The translations under genes and the position numbers were made by a program. Under the pieces are notes generated by a model. It was given only the letters and a program-made list of their open reading frames with translations. It was not told the origin of the DNA and searched no databases. A stretch of DNA of 64,000 nt from Glebionis coronaria (Eukaryota > Streptophyta > Magnoliopsida > Asterales > Asteraceae): assembly GCA_025667525.1 (NCBI GenBank), contig CM046882.1, forward strand, positions 498,322,292-498,386,291, written 5' to 3'. This document shows positions 1-10,877 of the stretch, piece after piece. How positions within the stretch are numbered: the stretch's first letter is position 1; every line of letters starts with the position of its first letter.

Positions 1-90
1 GTTTAAGGCAATTTTGCCATCGTGTATCCCAAAATCAACGTTCGAGGCGGCCAGGACGGTGAAAGTGATGTTTGATGATGAAGACGCCAT
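1..90 (-). CDS. 5' end of an accessory ORF downstream of copia-1 pol (partial)
   Basis: An ATG at 90-88 on the minus strand opens a frame that stays open for 30 codons to the window edge; it begins MASSSSNITFTVL. It lies about 350 bp downstream of the end of the copia-1 reverse transcriptase/RNase H, where some copia lineages carry an additional ORF. The related element copia-2 (10878-17243) carries a long accessory protein, and I infer that this is the start of the full-length version of that type of ORF. Only 30 residues are visible, so neither function nor homology can be shown here. A chance ORF is possible. Confidence 0.35.
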   Translation of the reverse strand, partial: MASSSSNITFTVLAASNVDFGIHDGKIALN

Positions 91-370
91 TGTTGAAGTG
101 AGGAAGAAATGAAGGTTTTGGAGAAGATGAATAGTATGTGTGTGTGAAAATAATGAGTAATGTGAGTTTTGAAAAGTGAGTCAAGGGTTTTGATAAAAGG
201 GTTAGCCGTTTTACAATTAAAGCATTTAATGCAAAAAAAAATTACCTTTTAGAAAAAGTGGGACCCCTTGACTCTTCATGTGATATTTCTGTCCCTTGGA
301 AAGCAGGAAAGTTGTTGACAATAAAGGTTAATCATTTGAATTAAATATGGGAATATATCAAGTCCCATTG

Positions 371-394
371 GAATGTAACTACCTCGTTACATTC
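371..394. other. perfect 9-bp stem-loop between copia-1 pol and accessory ORF
   Basis: GAATGTAAC at 371-379 and GTTACATTC at 386-394 form a perfect inverted repeat around a 6-base loop. It lies in the non-coding spacer between the end of RNase H (437) and the accessory ATG (90). Its position suits an RNA element in the element transcript, but no function is shown. Confidence 0.4.
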
Positions 395-436
395 AATTCC
401 CTTTAATGCCCAGAGACAGAGATCAGAGATCATTTA

Positions 437-2251
437 TCAGATTTGTTTACCAATATTGAGCATACCCAACTCAACAACCAACCTAGTAAAACTTGGCTCA
501 GCCAGAGGTTTGGTGAATATATCAGCGAGCTGGTATTCAGTGGGTATAAAGTGAAGCTCAATATCACCTTTTAAAATATGGTCTCTGATAAAGTGATACC
601 TGATGTCAATATGCTTAGTTCTGGAATGAAGTACCGGATTATTTGAGATGGCAATAGCACTTGTGTTGTCACATAATATGGGAACCCTTTTCATAAATGA
701 TCCCATAATCAGCCAGCTGACTTTTCATCCAGAGAACTTGAGCACAACAACCAGCGGCCGCTACGTATTCAGCTTCAACTGATGACATGGCCACAGATTT
801 TTGTTTCTTGGCGCTTCAGCATACCAACTTTCCTCCAAGGATTTGACAACTCCCAGAGGTGCTCTTTCTATCAAGACAGCACCCAGCATAGTCAGAGTCT
901 GAGTAGGCTTTGAGGTCGAAGCCTGGTCCATTTGGATACCAGAGACCCAATGTGGGAGATCCTTTTAAGTACTTGAAAATTCTTTTGACAGCTACAAGGT
1001 GGGATTCCTTGGGGTTAGCTTGGTACCTAGCACAGGGACATGTGGCAAATTGTATGTCTGGTCTGCTTGCTGTGAGGTACATCAGTGACCCAATCATGCC
1101 TCTATATAAGGTCTCATTAACAGAGACCCCTGAGTCATCAGCTCCCAAGTTGTTGGGAGGAAGCATGGGGCATTTCACTGATGCACAATCAGACAGATCA
1201 TACTTCTTGAGCAAATCCTTAACATATTTTTCTTGACAAATGGAAATTCCTTTTGAATTTTGTTTAATTTGAAAACCCAAGAAAAAAGTTAGTTCCCCCA
1301 TCATGCTCATTTTATTTTTTTGGTCATTAATTTGGCAAACTGTTTGCTCAATGTAATATTGGTTGAACCAAAAATTATATCATCCACATAAATCTGTACT
1401 AAAATGACATCACCCTTGGACCTATAAGTGAACAGGGTTTGATCAATGGTACCTCTGACAAATTTATTTTCAAGTAAGAATTTTGATAGGGTTTCATACC
1501 ATGCTCTAGGCGCTTGTTTCAGCCCATAGAGTGCTTTGTGAAGTCTACAGACGTAATCAGGATACTCACTGCTTTCAAACCGTGGGGGTTGATAGACATA
1601 TACTTCCTCTGCAAGCTTCCCATTGAGGAAAGCACTCTTCACATCCATCTGGTACACAGTAAACCCCATATAAGCTGCAAAGGCTAGGAAGATTCTGATA
1701 GCTTCCAATCTGGCTACTGGTGCAAACGTTTCATCATAGTCAATCCCCTCAGATTGATTATATCCCAGCACCACAAGCCTAGCCTTGTTTTTGACAATCA
1801 TGCCAGCTTCATCCCTCTTGTTTCTGTAGACCCATTTAGTTCCAACAACTTGCTTCCCAGCTGGAGATTTTACCAGAGTCCACACCTTGTTCCTCTTGAT
1901 CTGATTCAACTCATCTTGCATGGCAACAACCCAGCCTTCATCTAGAAGCGCAACAGCCACATTCTTAGGTTCATCCTCACAGAGAAAATCAGCGAAAAGG
2001 CATTCATTCGCTGAGGTGGTTTCCAGAGATCTCAATTTTCCTCTGGTGGTGACTCCCTCAGAGGGTTCGCCAAGAATATTCACCAGAAGAATATCTTGGT
2101 TCCTACTCCATTTGGATTGAGGAGCAGGAGTCTCTGTGGGTTCAGGAGTCACAGCAGGTTTAATGAATGCTAAGGGATCTTCACAAATTATTTCTTCATC
2201 CATAATCTCTTCATCAAGTGGAGAGATTGGTTCGATGAGATCAACATTCAC
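437..2251 (-). pseudogene. copia-1 reverse transcriptase and RNase H (broken)
   Basis: Three minus-strand ORFs (2251-1307, 1310-816, 706-437) together give the copia RT and RNase H. The first holds the RT core, with the KARLV and [11 protein letters not shown] stretches, [11 protein letters not shown], the [13 protein letters not shown] block and the catalytic YVDDIIFGS box. The second continues with the RT thumb/RNase H connection and RNase H up to the KSTSGS block. The third ends RNase H (LCDNTSA, RTKHIDIRYHFIRD, DIFTKPL). Breaks: a frameshift near 1310 in an A-rich run, a TGG-to-TGA type stop at about 816, and a frameshift near 700. The protein would have copied the element RNA into cDNA; this copy cannot. 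Confidence 0.92.
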
Positions 2252-2289
2252 AGTAGTGGGTGAAGTGATTTGTTCAGCATTTTCAACTT

Positions 2290-3744
2290 CTAGAGTGATG
2301 TCAGAGATTGAATGAGGATCAAATGCATGAACATAAGGGAAGTCCTTGTGACAGCCCTTGGATGATTCCTTGGGATGTGAGAAATCATCCTCTGGATATG
2401 ATTTAACTTCATTGAAGTCAATGTCACATTCTTCTGAGTTGGTGTGGTTGATGACAACATCTGCTTCATTGAAGGTGACATGGATGGATTCTTCTCATTC
2501 TTGTCTGCGGGATGTTGAATACTCTGTAAGCTCTGGAAGTGAGAGAGTAACCAACGAAGAATCCATCATCAGACTTTTCATCAAATTTTCCCAGGTGACC
2601 TCTGTATTTGTGAATGAAAACAGGGCAATCAAAGACATGGAAGTAGCTTAAATCAGGGGCTCTCTTCCTATATACTTCATAAGAGGTCTTGCCATGTCTC
2701 TTCACAATAATGGATCTGTTTTGTATATGACAAGCTGTTTTCACAGCTTCACCCTAAAATTGTTTAGGAAGTCTTGATTCGCTGAGCATTGTTCTAGCAG
2801 CCTCTATGAGGGTTCTGTTTCTTCTTTCAGCGGCACCATTTTGTTCAGGGGTGCCTGGGTTCGAAAAGTTCTGTGATATTCCCTTTTCATCACAAAAGGC
2901 TTCCATGGCATGATTCTTGAATTCAGTGCCATTGTCACTTCTGATAGCCTTAACTCTGCAGTCATTGAGATTCTCTATTTCTCTGATGAAGGACATTATT
3001 CTTTCAGCAGCATCACTCTTTCTTTTGAGAAAGAATACCCATGTGAATCTAGAGAATTCATCTACAATGACTAGTGTATACTTGTTGTGATTAAGGGATT
3101 AAGGTTTTACTGGTCCAAATAAGTCCATGTAAAGGAGATGGAGGCACTTATTTATGGAGAATGATTGTTTAGTCTTGAATGAGGCTATGTGGTGCTTCCC
3201 TTTCTCGCACGCTGAGCAGGGTCTGTCTTTGGTGAAGGTCAGAGAGGGAAGCCCAGCTACTAAATCATTCTTGGCCAGTTTGTTAATGTTTTTGAAGTTG
3301 AGATGGGAGAGTCTCTTATGCCATAGCCAATTTTCACTATCAGATGCTTTGGCATAGAGACAAGTGTTTGTCCCTTCTGGACAAGATGTCATGTCGATGA
3401 CATACACATCCCTTCTCCTGGGTGAAATAAGAACAACGTCATCATTTTGATTGAAGATTGTTCCTTGGGTCTTGGTGAACAGAACTTTGAAGCCAGCATC
3501 GTAGAGTTGACTAATGCTGATTAGGTTGTGCTTCAGTCCATTGACATAAGCGACCCTTGTGAAGGTTATTCCATTATAATCCACTGAGCCATAACCCTCA
3601 GTAGCCCCTGAGGAATCATCTCCAAAGACTACTTTAGGACCAGACTACTTTAGGACCAGACTCCTTTTTATATCTATGCAGATATTGTTTAACCCCTGTC
3701 ATGTGTCTGGAGCACCCGCTATCCAGATACCAAACAGATTTCTT
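2290..3744 (-). pseudogene. copia-1 protease, GAG-pre-integrase and integrase (broken)
   Basis: The protease active site DSGCSRHM is encoded at about 3727-3703 (Asp codon 3723-3721). ORF 3584-3099 has the GAG-pre-integrase block (WHKRLSHLNFKNI) and a zinc-binding C..C pair (CSACEKGKHH). ORF 2996-2754 has the integrase core (RSDNGTEFKN, PEQNGAAERRNRT), and 2744-2466 has its C-terminal part. A 16-bp tandem duplication (3627-3642 and 3643-3658) shifts the frame just after the protease site. Two in-frame stops interrupt integrase, one TAA at about 3099 and one TAG where a Trp is expected at about 2754, and a frameshift near 2480 leads into the linker before RT. The catalytic DDE set therefore cannot be made as one protein. 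Confidence 0.9.
3627..3658. repeat. 16-bp tandem duplication that frameshifts copia-1
   Basis: GACTACTTTAGGACCA occurs twice head to tail (3627-3642 and 3643-3658). Because 16 is not a multiple of 3 the second copy breaks the frame between protease and GAG-pre-integrase. This looks like replication slippage or a fill-in duplication after insertion. Confidence 0.9.
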
Positions 3745-6420
3745 CAGATATTCCTGCATAGATATAATAAAGCCAGATTAGTTTCTATGATGAGCCCACT
3801 TTCCAGTGGGTCCATGCTGTCGCTGACCAGCGACATTGGTCCTTCTCTGGTTACCTCCCCCTCTTTGGTTGCAATCCCTGGGTTCATGACGCATTCTTCC
3901 ACAGATGTCACATCCAGGATAATGCTCGCACTCATCAGAGTGATGGTCAAAGAAACCACAGTACTTGCAGGGGGGTTAGGTCTGTAACCCTGAGAGTTAT
4001 CTCCGGGTTTAGGCTCAGCCTTTCTTGATGGTCGATGAGGAGTTTTAGATCTCATTTGAGTTCTGGTTCTTTGAACCGCAATGACCTCCTCATGCTCTCT
4101 AGATGAGTGTTCAGTGGACTCGTATGTGATACATTTTGGTTTCTTAGTGCAATCCTCAGATGAGTGATTCTTGAAACCGCAATGCTTGCAAGGTCTGAAC
4201 AAAGCTCTCCCCTTGGAGCTACTAGAGCCTTCACCAAGAGAGTTAACAGATGGACCATTAACTCTAGGGTTGATTTGTTCCTTCAACCCTTTTACCTCTT
4301 CCATCTAGGTGAGGAGAAGTTGCTTGGTGGGAGAAAGCTCTTCAGGGGAGGAGTGGGTTTGTTGGAGTCCTTAGCCACAAAAACCTTTTTATTCGCTTTA
4401 TCAGCGATTTTGAGAATTGAATTCCCAGGGGTTTTAGTTGGAGGTTTTGGGCCAGGCAAGGAATCAGATGGTTTAGCACCAGCGAGTCTAGGTGGGGCTG
4501 GTACCTCTGATTCTTTGTCAGAGTTCTTCTCATCCACAGAGGTGGAAGAAGGAGAAGTAACATCTGAAGGGACAAATTTGACATTGGGAACAGGGATATG
4601 TTTTTTGTATCTACCCTTTCCCCAATAACCTGAACCACATCACCAGGTATGGATTCAGCGACTATTTCTTCCACTGTGGATTGAGCCAAATTCCATTTCT
4701 CAATGGTTTTTCTAAGTTCAGAATTTTCATCAGACAAAGACTCATTTTCAATGGATAATTTGCTCACTTCATTTTGAAGTTGATTAGCAAGATTCACAAA
4801 TGGTTTTAGATTTGTTAATTTAGATTGGCAAAGATTTAACTCTGTTTTAAGACTATGAAATTTGTTTAACAGGTTTTTTCTTTGCTCTTCCACAAAGTGG
4901 AGGTCAACCAAGGTATAGTCACTGACATGGTCTCTATCAGGACCTTCAGCCATAGATAACATTCTTTGTACCTTTTTCATGGTGATATCCACCCATTGAC
5001 CAGATCTTGCTTCACTTTTACCCACATCGGGTTCTTCATCAGAGACAGCCATAAAGGCTCTGACGGTGGTGGTACCTTCATCCTCAGAAGTGAGAGGTTC
5101 ATCATCCCAGTCGAATGAGGCAGCGATCAGACCTTTTTCAGTCTTCTTAACATCCTTTTTCTTTGCTGCATCATCGGCTTTCTGATTGAGTTTTAGCAGC
5201 TCAGCTTTCAAGGCTTTGTATTTGACTTTGTAGTCCTTCTTCCCTTATGAGTCAGAGATAGAGGTTTGCTTGAAAGGTGAGGTGGAAAACTTCTTCTTGT
5301 TGTTGTTGTTGCTTGATGAAGGGAAGCTTGGAGAGGAGGTTTTGTTTGACCAGCAATCCTTTTGATAGTGACTAGTCTTTCCACAAGTGTAACATGACAC
5401 CTTGGATTTATTAACCTTTGCAGCTCCAACTCTACCAGATCTCTTGTAGTACCTCTTTTGATCAGCTAAAAGAGCTCTGTCATGGAACTCAACATGTAAT
5501 TCATCAAGAAATTCTTGACTACTTCTGGTGTCCTCTTCAATGTCAGAGTCGCTGTCCTGAAAGGAATGGTTAGCAACAAGAGCTTTTGAACCAGTGATAC
5601 TGGTGGTAAATCTGTCAGTCTCTGATTTATAAATGGAGTCAATTAGCCTTTCTTCATAGTTATATCTACCAAACAGTTGGGCTAAAGTATCATTCTTTAT
5701 AGCATTGTTAGCTCTTAAGGTCTGATTTAGGCTAAGCCATTTTCTAGGTATGCTATTGACAAAAGTAGCATTAACCTCAGCCTTAGGTAGAACAACTCCA
5801 TTGTTTCCTAAATCATTCAACAAAATCTTAAGCCTAGTATAAGTTTGTGCAACAGTTTCTGTTTCCAAAGCTTTAAAAGCATTAAACTTAAGTCTAAGGG
5901 CTTGTATTTTGGTTTGTTTTGTTTCCTCTAGACCTTCATACCCTAGAACTAATTCAGTCCACATCTCCTTAGCAGAGTTGCATTTAATGATGGACTTCAT
6001 AATGTTCTTGGGTAGGCAAGAGACTATGATACTTTTGAGTCTCTTGTCCTGGTTAGCCAGGCGTCTATCCGCTGGAGACCATTGCTTAACAGGTTTCTTA
6101 ATGGGTCTCTCAGGGGTAGAGGAAACGGCCAGTGGTACATAGGGACCGTTTTCTAAGATTTCTATCAAGAAGGGTTCTAAACCATCTAAATATATAAGAA
6201 ATTCACTTTTCCAACTTGAGAAATCCTCTTCATCGAATGCTGGTACATTAGACACATGTGACCCCCCTCGAACATCAAGTAGTTGGGGAAGGTCATCATC
6301 ATTATTACCAATGCTTACAACTGGTGTAGGCATGGTAGTAGATGTGGTGGCCGGCATGGTGGTCGAGGAGGTACCTAAACTAGTTTGACCAAAAGGTGGA
6401 GGAGGTATAGTATCAACCAT
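3744..6420 (-). pseudogene. copia-1 gag (capsid and zinc knuckles, broken)
   Basis: The ATG at 6420 starts a 391-codon frame with the plant copia Gag fold region (DEEDFSSWKSEFLIYLDGLEPF, UBN2-like) followed by a CCHC knuckle (CYTCGKTSHYQKDC). The frame ends at a TAA near 5245 but continues in the same frame from 5211 (acidic, coiled-coil-like stretch, QKVQ..L heptads) to about 4620, where it shifts. Further pieces are 4537-4292 (Pro-rich linker) and 4304-3744, with a second knuckle region (CKHCGFKNHSSEDC) and a final frameshift near 3970 at a C run. Gag would coat and package the RNA. At least one nonsense codon and three frameshifts make this copy dead. Its N-terminal half is clearly similar to the copia-2 protein. 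Confidence 0.9.
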
Positions 6421-6476
6421 ATTAAGATCTTGATTTTAAAAACAAGAACGGTTTATGAAAAGTTTTATAAATCAAA

Positions 6477-6490
6477 CCGCTCTGATACCA
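6477..6490 (-). other. copia-1 primer-binding site (tRNA-Met)
   Basis: The minus strand reads TGGTATCAGAGCGG two bases after the 5' LTR end, complementary to the 3' end of initiator tRNA-Met. The same site is present in copia-2. Confidence 0.9.
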
Positions 6491-6492
6491 AT

Positions 6493-7363
6493 TGAAAGTC
6501 CTTTAATATGACAATTGTTGATAAACTATAACTCTTGTAACCACGAAACACAATGAAATACTTTTCAAACGCGTAGTGCTTTATTAAGTATTATAAACAA
6601 AGTATTACAAAGTGCTATGAATACACTCGTTGAATGACAACAAGGTATGAACCATAGAAACAAGTAAACTAGATACGAGATACAAGTTTACAAGGGAACC
6701 AATGAGACGCTGGTAGACAGCTGAGGGATCAGCGGTTCCAAGGTGAGAATTAACTTAGATAAATTATCCAAGCACAAGGGTTGAGTTAATTCTTCTTTCT
6801 CACTCCTATTTATAGTGTACGAGGTTGCTTCCTTAGTGGGAGTAGTTGATACGTGTCACCTTCTGAATGGAAGAGTACAACGTATTAAATGCATGTCCAA
6901 ATCGAGACATACCTTTAACCAACTTTAGGTGAACAGTTCTGCCAACTGTTCACCTTTTGTCCCACTAGGTCGTACTAGGCTTTATCTTGAATCTCTTATT
7001 TTGTCCCGCTCAAAATACTTGGTAGATTCTCCCGCCAAAACTATAAAGGATTGGATAAGCTTTGCTTATCCCAGACCTCTAGGGTTCTTAAGTGATCTCT
7101 GAGTGTTGTCAACTCAGAGATCCTTGAAAACCAGTACATTCCTTCAACATCCCAGCTATCCATAATCGCTGGTGAGTCTGACTTCAGATTGTCTTCGACT
7201 TTTCTGACGTTGTCTTTGACTTGAATGTTCCTGGTGTGCCAGCTGAGGCTTTGCCTTCCACTAGTCTGGTCTCTGTCGCTGGTCCTCTCAGCGATCAGTA
7301 AACACTTAGTCTAATTAAACAAATCTAGACTGGGCCATAGTTAAAACTTTCATTGGCCCAACA
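6493..7363 (-). repeat. copia-1 5' LTR (871 bp)
   Basis: In element orientation it begins TGTTGGGCCAATG at 7363 and ends GGACTTTCA at 6493, followed by the PBS. Both termini and the layout (a GTTTGAAAAGTA stretch near the 3' end) resemble the copia-2 LTR, so the two elements are relatives. A TATA box is present at 6814-6807. Confidence 0.88.
6807..6814 (-). promoter_or_regulatory. TATA box in copia-1 5' LTR
   Basis: TATAAATA on the minus strand, in context CACTATAAATAGGAG. It lies about 315 bp before the LTR end, where an LTR promoter is expected. The same motif in the same context is found in copia-2 LTRs. Confidence 0.6.
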
Positions 7364-7482
7364 CCTACACACATGAAACAACAAAACAACACATATACAA
7401 GGCATATTTGAGCATTTTATGCATTAATTCATTGTTTATTAATATAAATGATATGAGTATTTAAGCTCATATCATTGATCCA

Positions 7483-7770
7483 TTGGTTACCTCACCTTTC
7501 ACTCCAACAAATTCACCCATCTCATCATTGGACACCATGCCTCCTCCTCCTCCTCCCTCTAACACTTCAATTTTGGGTGTTCCCATTTCCCGCTTCATGG
7601 ATGATCCATACTTCTTTGGTTTCCTAGAAGCTCATGGCTCTAATTGTCCATGTTGCCTCTATAACAACTACATCATTCAAAACCTAAGAATGGAGATGTT
7701 TGGAATTTACAAGAGGTTGCAAGATTTCTTGCTTACTTTTTTCTCCATGCCTCCACCTCCTAGGAGATGA
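7483..7770 (+). CDS. small ORF with HGSxCxC motif, unknown function
   Basis: A 95-codon ORF near the 3' end of the older LTR element. It has Pro runs at both ends and a core with HGSNCPCC followed by a helical-looking segment ending DFLLTFFSMPPPP. I do not recognise a domain. The decayed ORF at 8995-9555 repeats the pattern (HGSSCACF, then a segment ending EFLLTRPP), which argues that the motif is real and was once selected. It could be an accessory protein of the retroelement or a captured plant gene fragment. The start codon is uncertain. Confidence 0.35.
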   Translation: MVTSPFTPTNSPISSLDTMPPPPPPSNTSILGVPISRFMDDPYFFGFLEAHGSNCPCCLYNNYIIQNLRMEMFGIYKRLQDFLLTFFSMPPPPRR

Positions 7771-8349
7771 ATGATGGTTTTCTAAAAATGTGTTTTAATG
7801 AAAATCAAGCCAAGGAAGTCTACCATACCAAGAACTAGTTTAGCTAACTTTGTAATAGTTAGTTGCCTTTTCATTTCTTGTATTTCTTTTTCATTCATGA
7901 GTTTTTCATGAGGATGTTTAATTGATTAAGTCTTTGTGTGTTTCAACCTATGTGCTCACACTAATCAACTTCAATTTATTTAAAATTGAACCTTAATCTA
8001 TCACAACCTCTAAAACTTGACTAAAGTTGGATCAAAATGTTATCTAAATATTTTTTCACCCTTTGTCAAGACACTCTTTGTGAGTGTGTTGCCTTTTGTG
8101 CAACCAAAGCATAATCTAGTGCTAAAAGAGGTAAAAATCCAAGATTTGCAAAATTTTGAAAGAGTTATTTTTTCTCAAAACTTTATAAAATTAAATTTTC
8201 AAGTCCACTGTATGCGGCTCGGTAAATGTCGCACGGTTCTTTATAATTAAAGAACCGCGGACAACAAGCCATTTTTTGTCTTTCTTCTTTGACCACAGTC
8301 TTTTTCAAGATTCTTTGTTTGCTAATTTTGGCTAAACATTCCTTGAAAC

Positions 8350-8898
8350 TAGGGGTGGCAATTTCAGACCTGACACGAAACCCGACCTGAAACCGACACG
8401 AAAATTAACAGGTTCGGGTTGAATATATTGAATCTTAGGTTAGGTTTGGGTCGGCCTATCTGACCCATTTGTTAAACAGGTTAGGTTTGGGTTGGACAAA
8501 AATTAAACAGGTCGGCCCGACAACCCGTTTAAATTTTTTTTCCTTATATTAAAAATGATTAATATTTTACCATACGTGTTTACTAGGTTAAACATACCGA
8601 ACATAAACACATATAACATATTTAACACGTCTAATGTGCCTACTTTTATATATAAAACTTGTTAAATGGATCAATATATAAACCCGTTTAACCTATTCAA
8701 CCTATGTAACATATTTAACGTCAACCCAAATATATCTATGGGTTAAATGGGTTAGGTCCGGGTTATGTGTAAACGGGTTAGGATTGACATAACTGACCCG
8801 ATTATTTAAATGGGTTAGGTTTGGGTTGGGATTTTCTGACCCGCCAACCTGACAACCCGAACCCACTAACCCGAACCCGACACGAATTGCCACCCCTA
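8350..8898. mobile_element. hAT-like MITE with 14-bp TIRs and 8-bp TSD
   Basis: The termini are TAGGGGTGGCAATT at 8350 and the exact inverse AATTGCCACCCCTA ending at 8898. They are flanked by a perfect 8-bp duplication CTTGAAAC (8342-8349 and 8899-8906), as expected for hAT transposition. The 549-bp interior has no ORF of note and many short ACCCG/CGGGT repeats, typical of this non-autonomous type. Confidence 0.88.
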
Positions 8899-8994
8899 CT
8901 TGAAACCTTTTAACTTGTTTTCATTTCAAATCTCTGCCTTGTCTACTTTCTTTAAATCCTCTTGTTTTGGGAGTTCTTCTTCTCATCCCTCACA

Positions 8995-9555
8995 ATGCCT
9001 AACTCTTCTAATCTTAACCTTGACATCTCTTTGTCACAATCTTCTAAACCTAAAGTTTCTTTTTCTAAGAAACCGAAAATCTCGGTTCGACCCGTTTGGA
9101 TCAAGAAGAACAAGGATCATAATGACTCTTCTTCTCCCAAACCTTGCAAGACTTCTTCTTTCTCTCCAATTGAGTATTGAAATGAGACTTTCTCTATCGA
9201 TCCACTTACCAGGAAAAGATAAGCTCTTCCATCACCACCTAAACCTTGCAACATACCTCACATCAATGACCTCTCTTCTTTCCCGAATCTCACTAGGCAT
9301 TGTGAAAACATCTTTTATCCATTTTCTCTCTCTCCACCACCACCTTCCCATTTTGATGTTCCTCCCCCATCAAACGACTTTGTTTTGTATCATGGAAGCT
9401 CGTGTGCTTGTTTTCGATTTCAACAAATTGAACTTGCTCATGTGTATGACAAGCTAAATTTTCTTGAATTTCTTCTCACTCGACCTCCTCTCAAAGTATT
9501 TGTTCCCGTGAACAAATCTTCGGATGATGCCTCGTCGTCTTATTTTTCCAATTAA
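8995..9555 (+). pseudogene. decayed ORF with HGSxCxC motif, paralogue of 7483-7770
   Basis: From the ATG at 8995 one frame runs 187 codons to TAA at 9555, interrupted only by two in-frame stops (TGA at about 9178, TAA at about 9232). The N-terminal half is Ser/Lys-rich (KPKVSFSKKPKISVRP). The C-terminal half carries HGSSCACF and ends Asp/Ser-rich. The long continuous frame and the match to the ORF at 7483 suggest a gene that died recently. Function unknown. Confidence 0.5.
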
Positions 9556-10195
9556 AATACACTTTGTGTTTTAGTTGTTTGAGTCAAATAAAAACTTAAG
9601 CAATCTTGGAGGATTATCACTACTAGAGTAGTTTATGCTTATGTTGTTTATTTTCCTTATTTTTTTGTTTTAATATCATATTGCGTGTATGAATATTTCT
9701 CTTGTATGTTCCTTCATATTTTTGTAATATGAATGTTATGTGTGTTATTTCCTTTCCCGCTAATTCTTTATCACACATATTGTTAAGAGTTGATTATGGT
9801 TAAAATTTACAATTGTTCTTGGGTGATTCCAACAATTCGAAGTTTCTAACCCTTTGATATATTATCACTTTAATTGGTATGGATATTTCTTTTCTACCTT
9901 TATTCCACCAATTCCACTTTGATTTTGTCAAAACACCCTCATTGGACATACTTAGCAAATACTTACTTCTAATTTGAGATTTCTTTTCTTCCTCCCTCTC
10001 AAGTTATATAGTAGGTAGTGACTATTATATACATTGGTGTTTCTTTTCTCTCTACTAACCTTTGTATGTAGCATGTCACCTTAGCTCATTCACTTGGTGC
10101 CCCAAGCTAGGGGGAGTAAGCACCAAAGAGGAGCTACTAGCAAAGTATATTCTTCTCTTCTTCAAAGACTTGTGCTAACTTTTTTGCTTCGACAA

Positions 10196-10215
10196 GGGGG
10201 GGGGGGGGGGGGGGG
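10196..10215. repeat. 20-base G run
   Basis: A homopolymer of about 20 G just upstream of the purine tract of the older element. Its length may be unreliable in sequencing. Confidence 0.8.
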
Positions 10216-10784
10216 AAATGATAATGATAAACTCGTTAATAATTCGAGTAATATTGTATTTTACATAAATAAGTTTATAGTTTGTCGTAATCAGGGGAGA
10301 TTGTTAATGCAAGTGATGCCTAAAAACATTATTAGTGTGAACTAATCTTTCTTAGTTTTGATCACGACAAATTAAAAAGACATTTATCGTCAAAGACAAT
10401 CGTAAGACGAATTATTTAACAAACACTATCATCAAGGTAATAATCATTTAAGTGTTGCACTAACATATCTTAATCATGTTTAGTGATAATAATAGTGATT
10501 AGCCCTATTTTTTCCAATGTGACAAGAGATTTTTATTTAAATTTCTTTTTAAGAAAATGTTTTATAAAAATAGAAAATGTAAATTTGAATATGGCATATT
10601 CCAAATGTCATAGGAATATCTTTTGAAGGTAAAACTTACCTCAGATATTACTACCCAACTAAAGGACAAAAAGGAGCAGATTCTATAACCAAGGTTCCTC
10701 AAATGGCTATGTGGTTCTTTAGTGATAAAGAAACGTAGGCACAATCAAGGAACCGCGGTCAGAGATCCGTTGGCTTTTGTCTCC

Positions 10785-10792
10785 TATAAATA
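10785..10792 (+). promoter_or_regulatory. TATA box in the older LTR
   Basis: TATAAATA in context CTCCTATAAATAGTAG, about 90 bp before the copia-2 insertion point. The insertion therefore separates this core promoter from the downstream part of the LTR. Confidence 0.5.
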
Positions 10793-10877
10793 GTAGATCA
10801 AATCTACATCTTCTATGAACCTTTTTGGATATTCTTTCTGCCATCTTTCTCTTTTCTAAGTCCTAATCATTAGTAAA

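Larger units (their letters stand above)
1..7363 (-). mobile_element. copia-1: decayed Ty1/copia retrotransposon, continues past left edge
   Basis: Read on the minus strand the order is 5' LTR (7363-6493), tRNA-Met primer-binding site, gag with CCHC zinc knuckles, protease, GAG-pre-integrase, integrase, reverse transcriptase and RNase H. Integrase before reverse transcriptase is the Ty1/copia order. No 3' LTR is found in the window, so the element extends left. The 5' LTR starts TGTTGGG in element orientation and ends TTTCA directly before the PBS. The coding part carries several in-frame stops and frameshifts and is not functional. It is inserted in the internal region of an older LTR element; its TSD cannot be confirmed because the other end is outside. 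Confidence 0.9.
7364..10301 (+). mobile_element. 3' internal region of an older LTR retrotransposon
   Basis: This stretch ends with a purine tract (AGGGGAGA, 10293-10300) immediately before an LTR starting TGTTAATGC at 10302, so it is the internal 3' part of an element on the plus strand. No gag or pol domain is visible. It holds two small related ORFs (7483-7770 and 8995-9555), a hAT-like MITE (8350-8898) and a 20-base G run. The rest of the element lies left of copia-1, which is inserted at 7363/7364. Confidence 0.6.

Noticed and set aside
910..1236. Plus-strand ORF over copia-1 RT
   Set aside because: Shadow of the minus-strand RT/RNase H frame.
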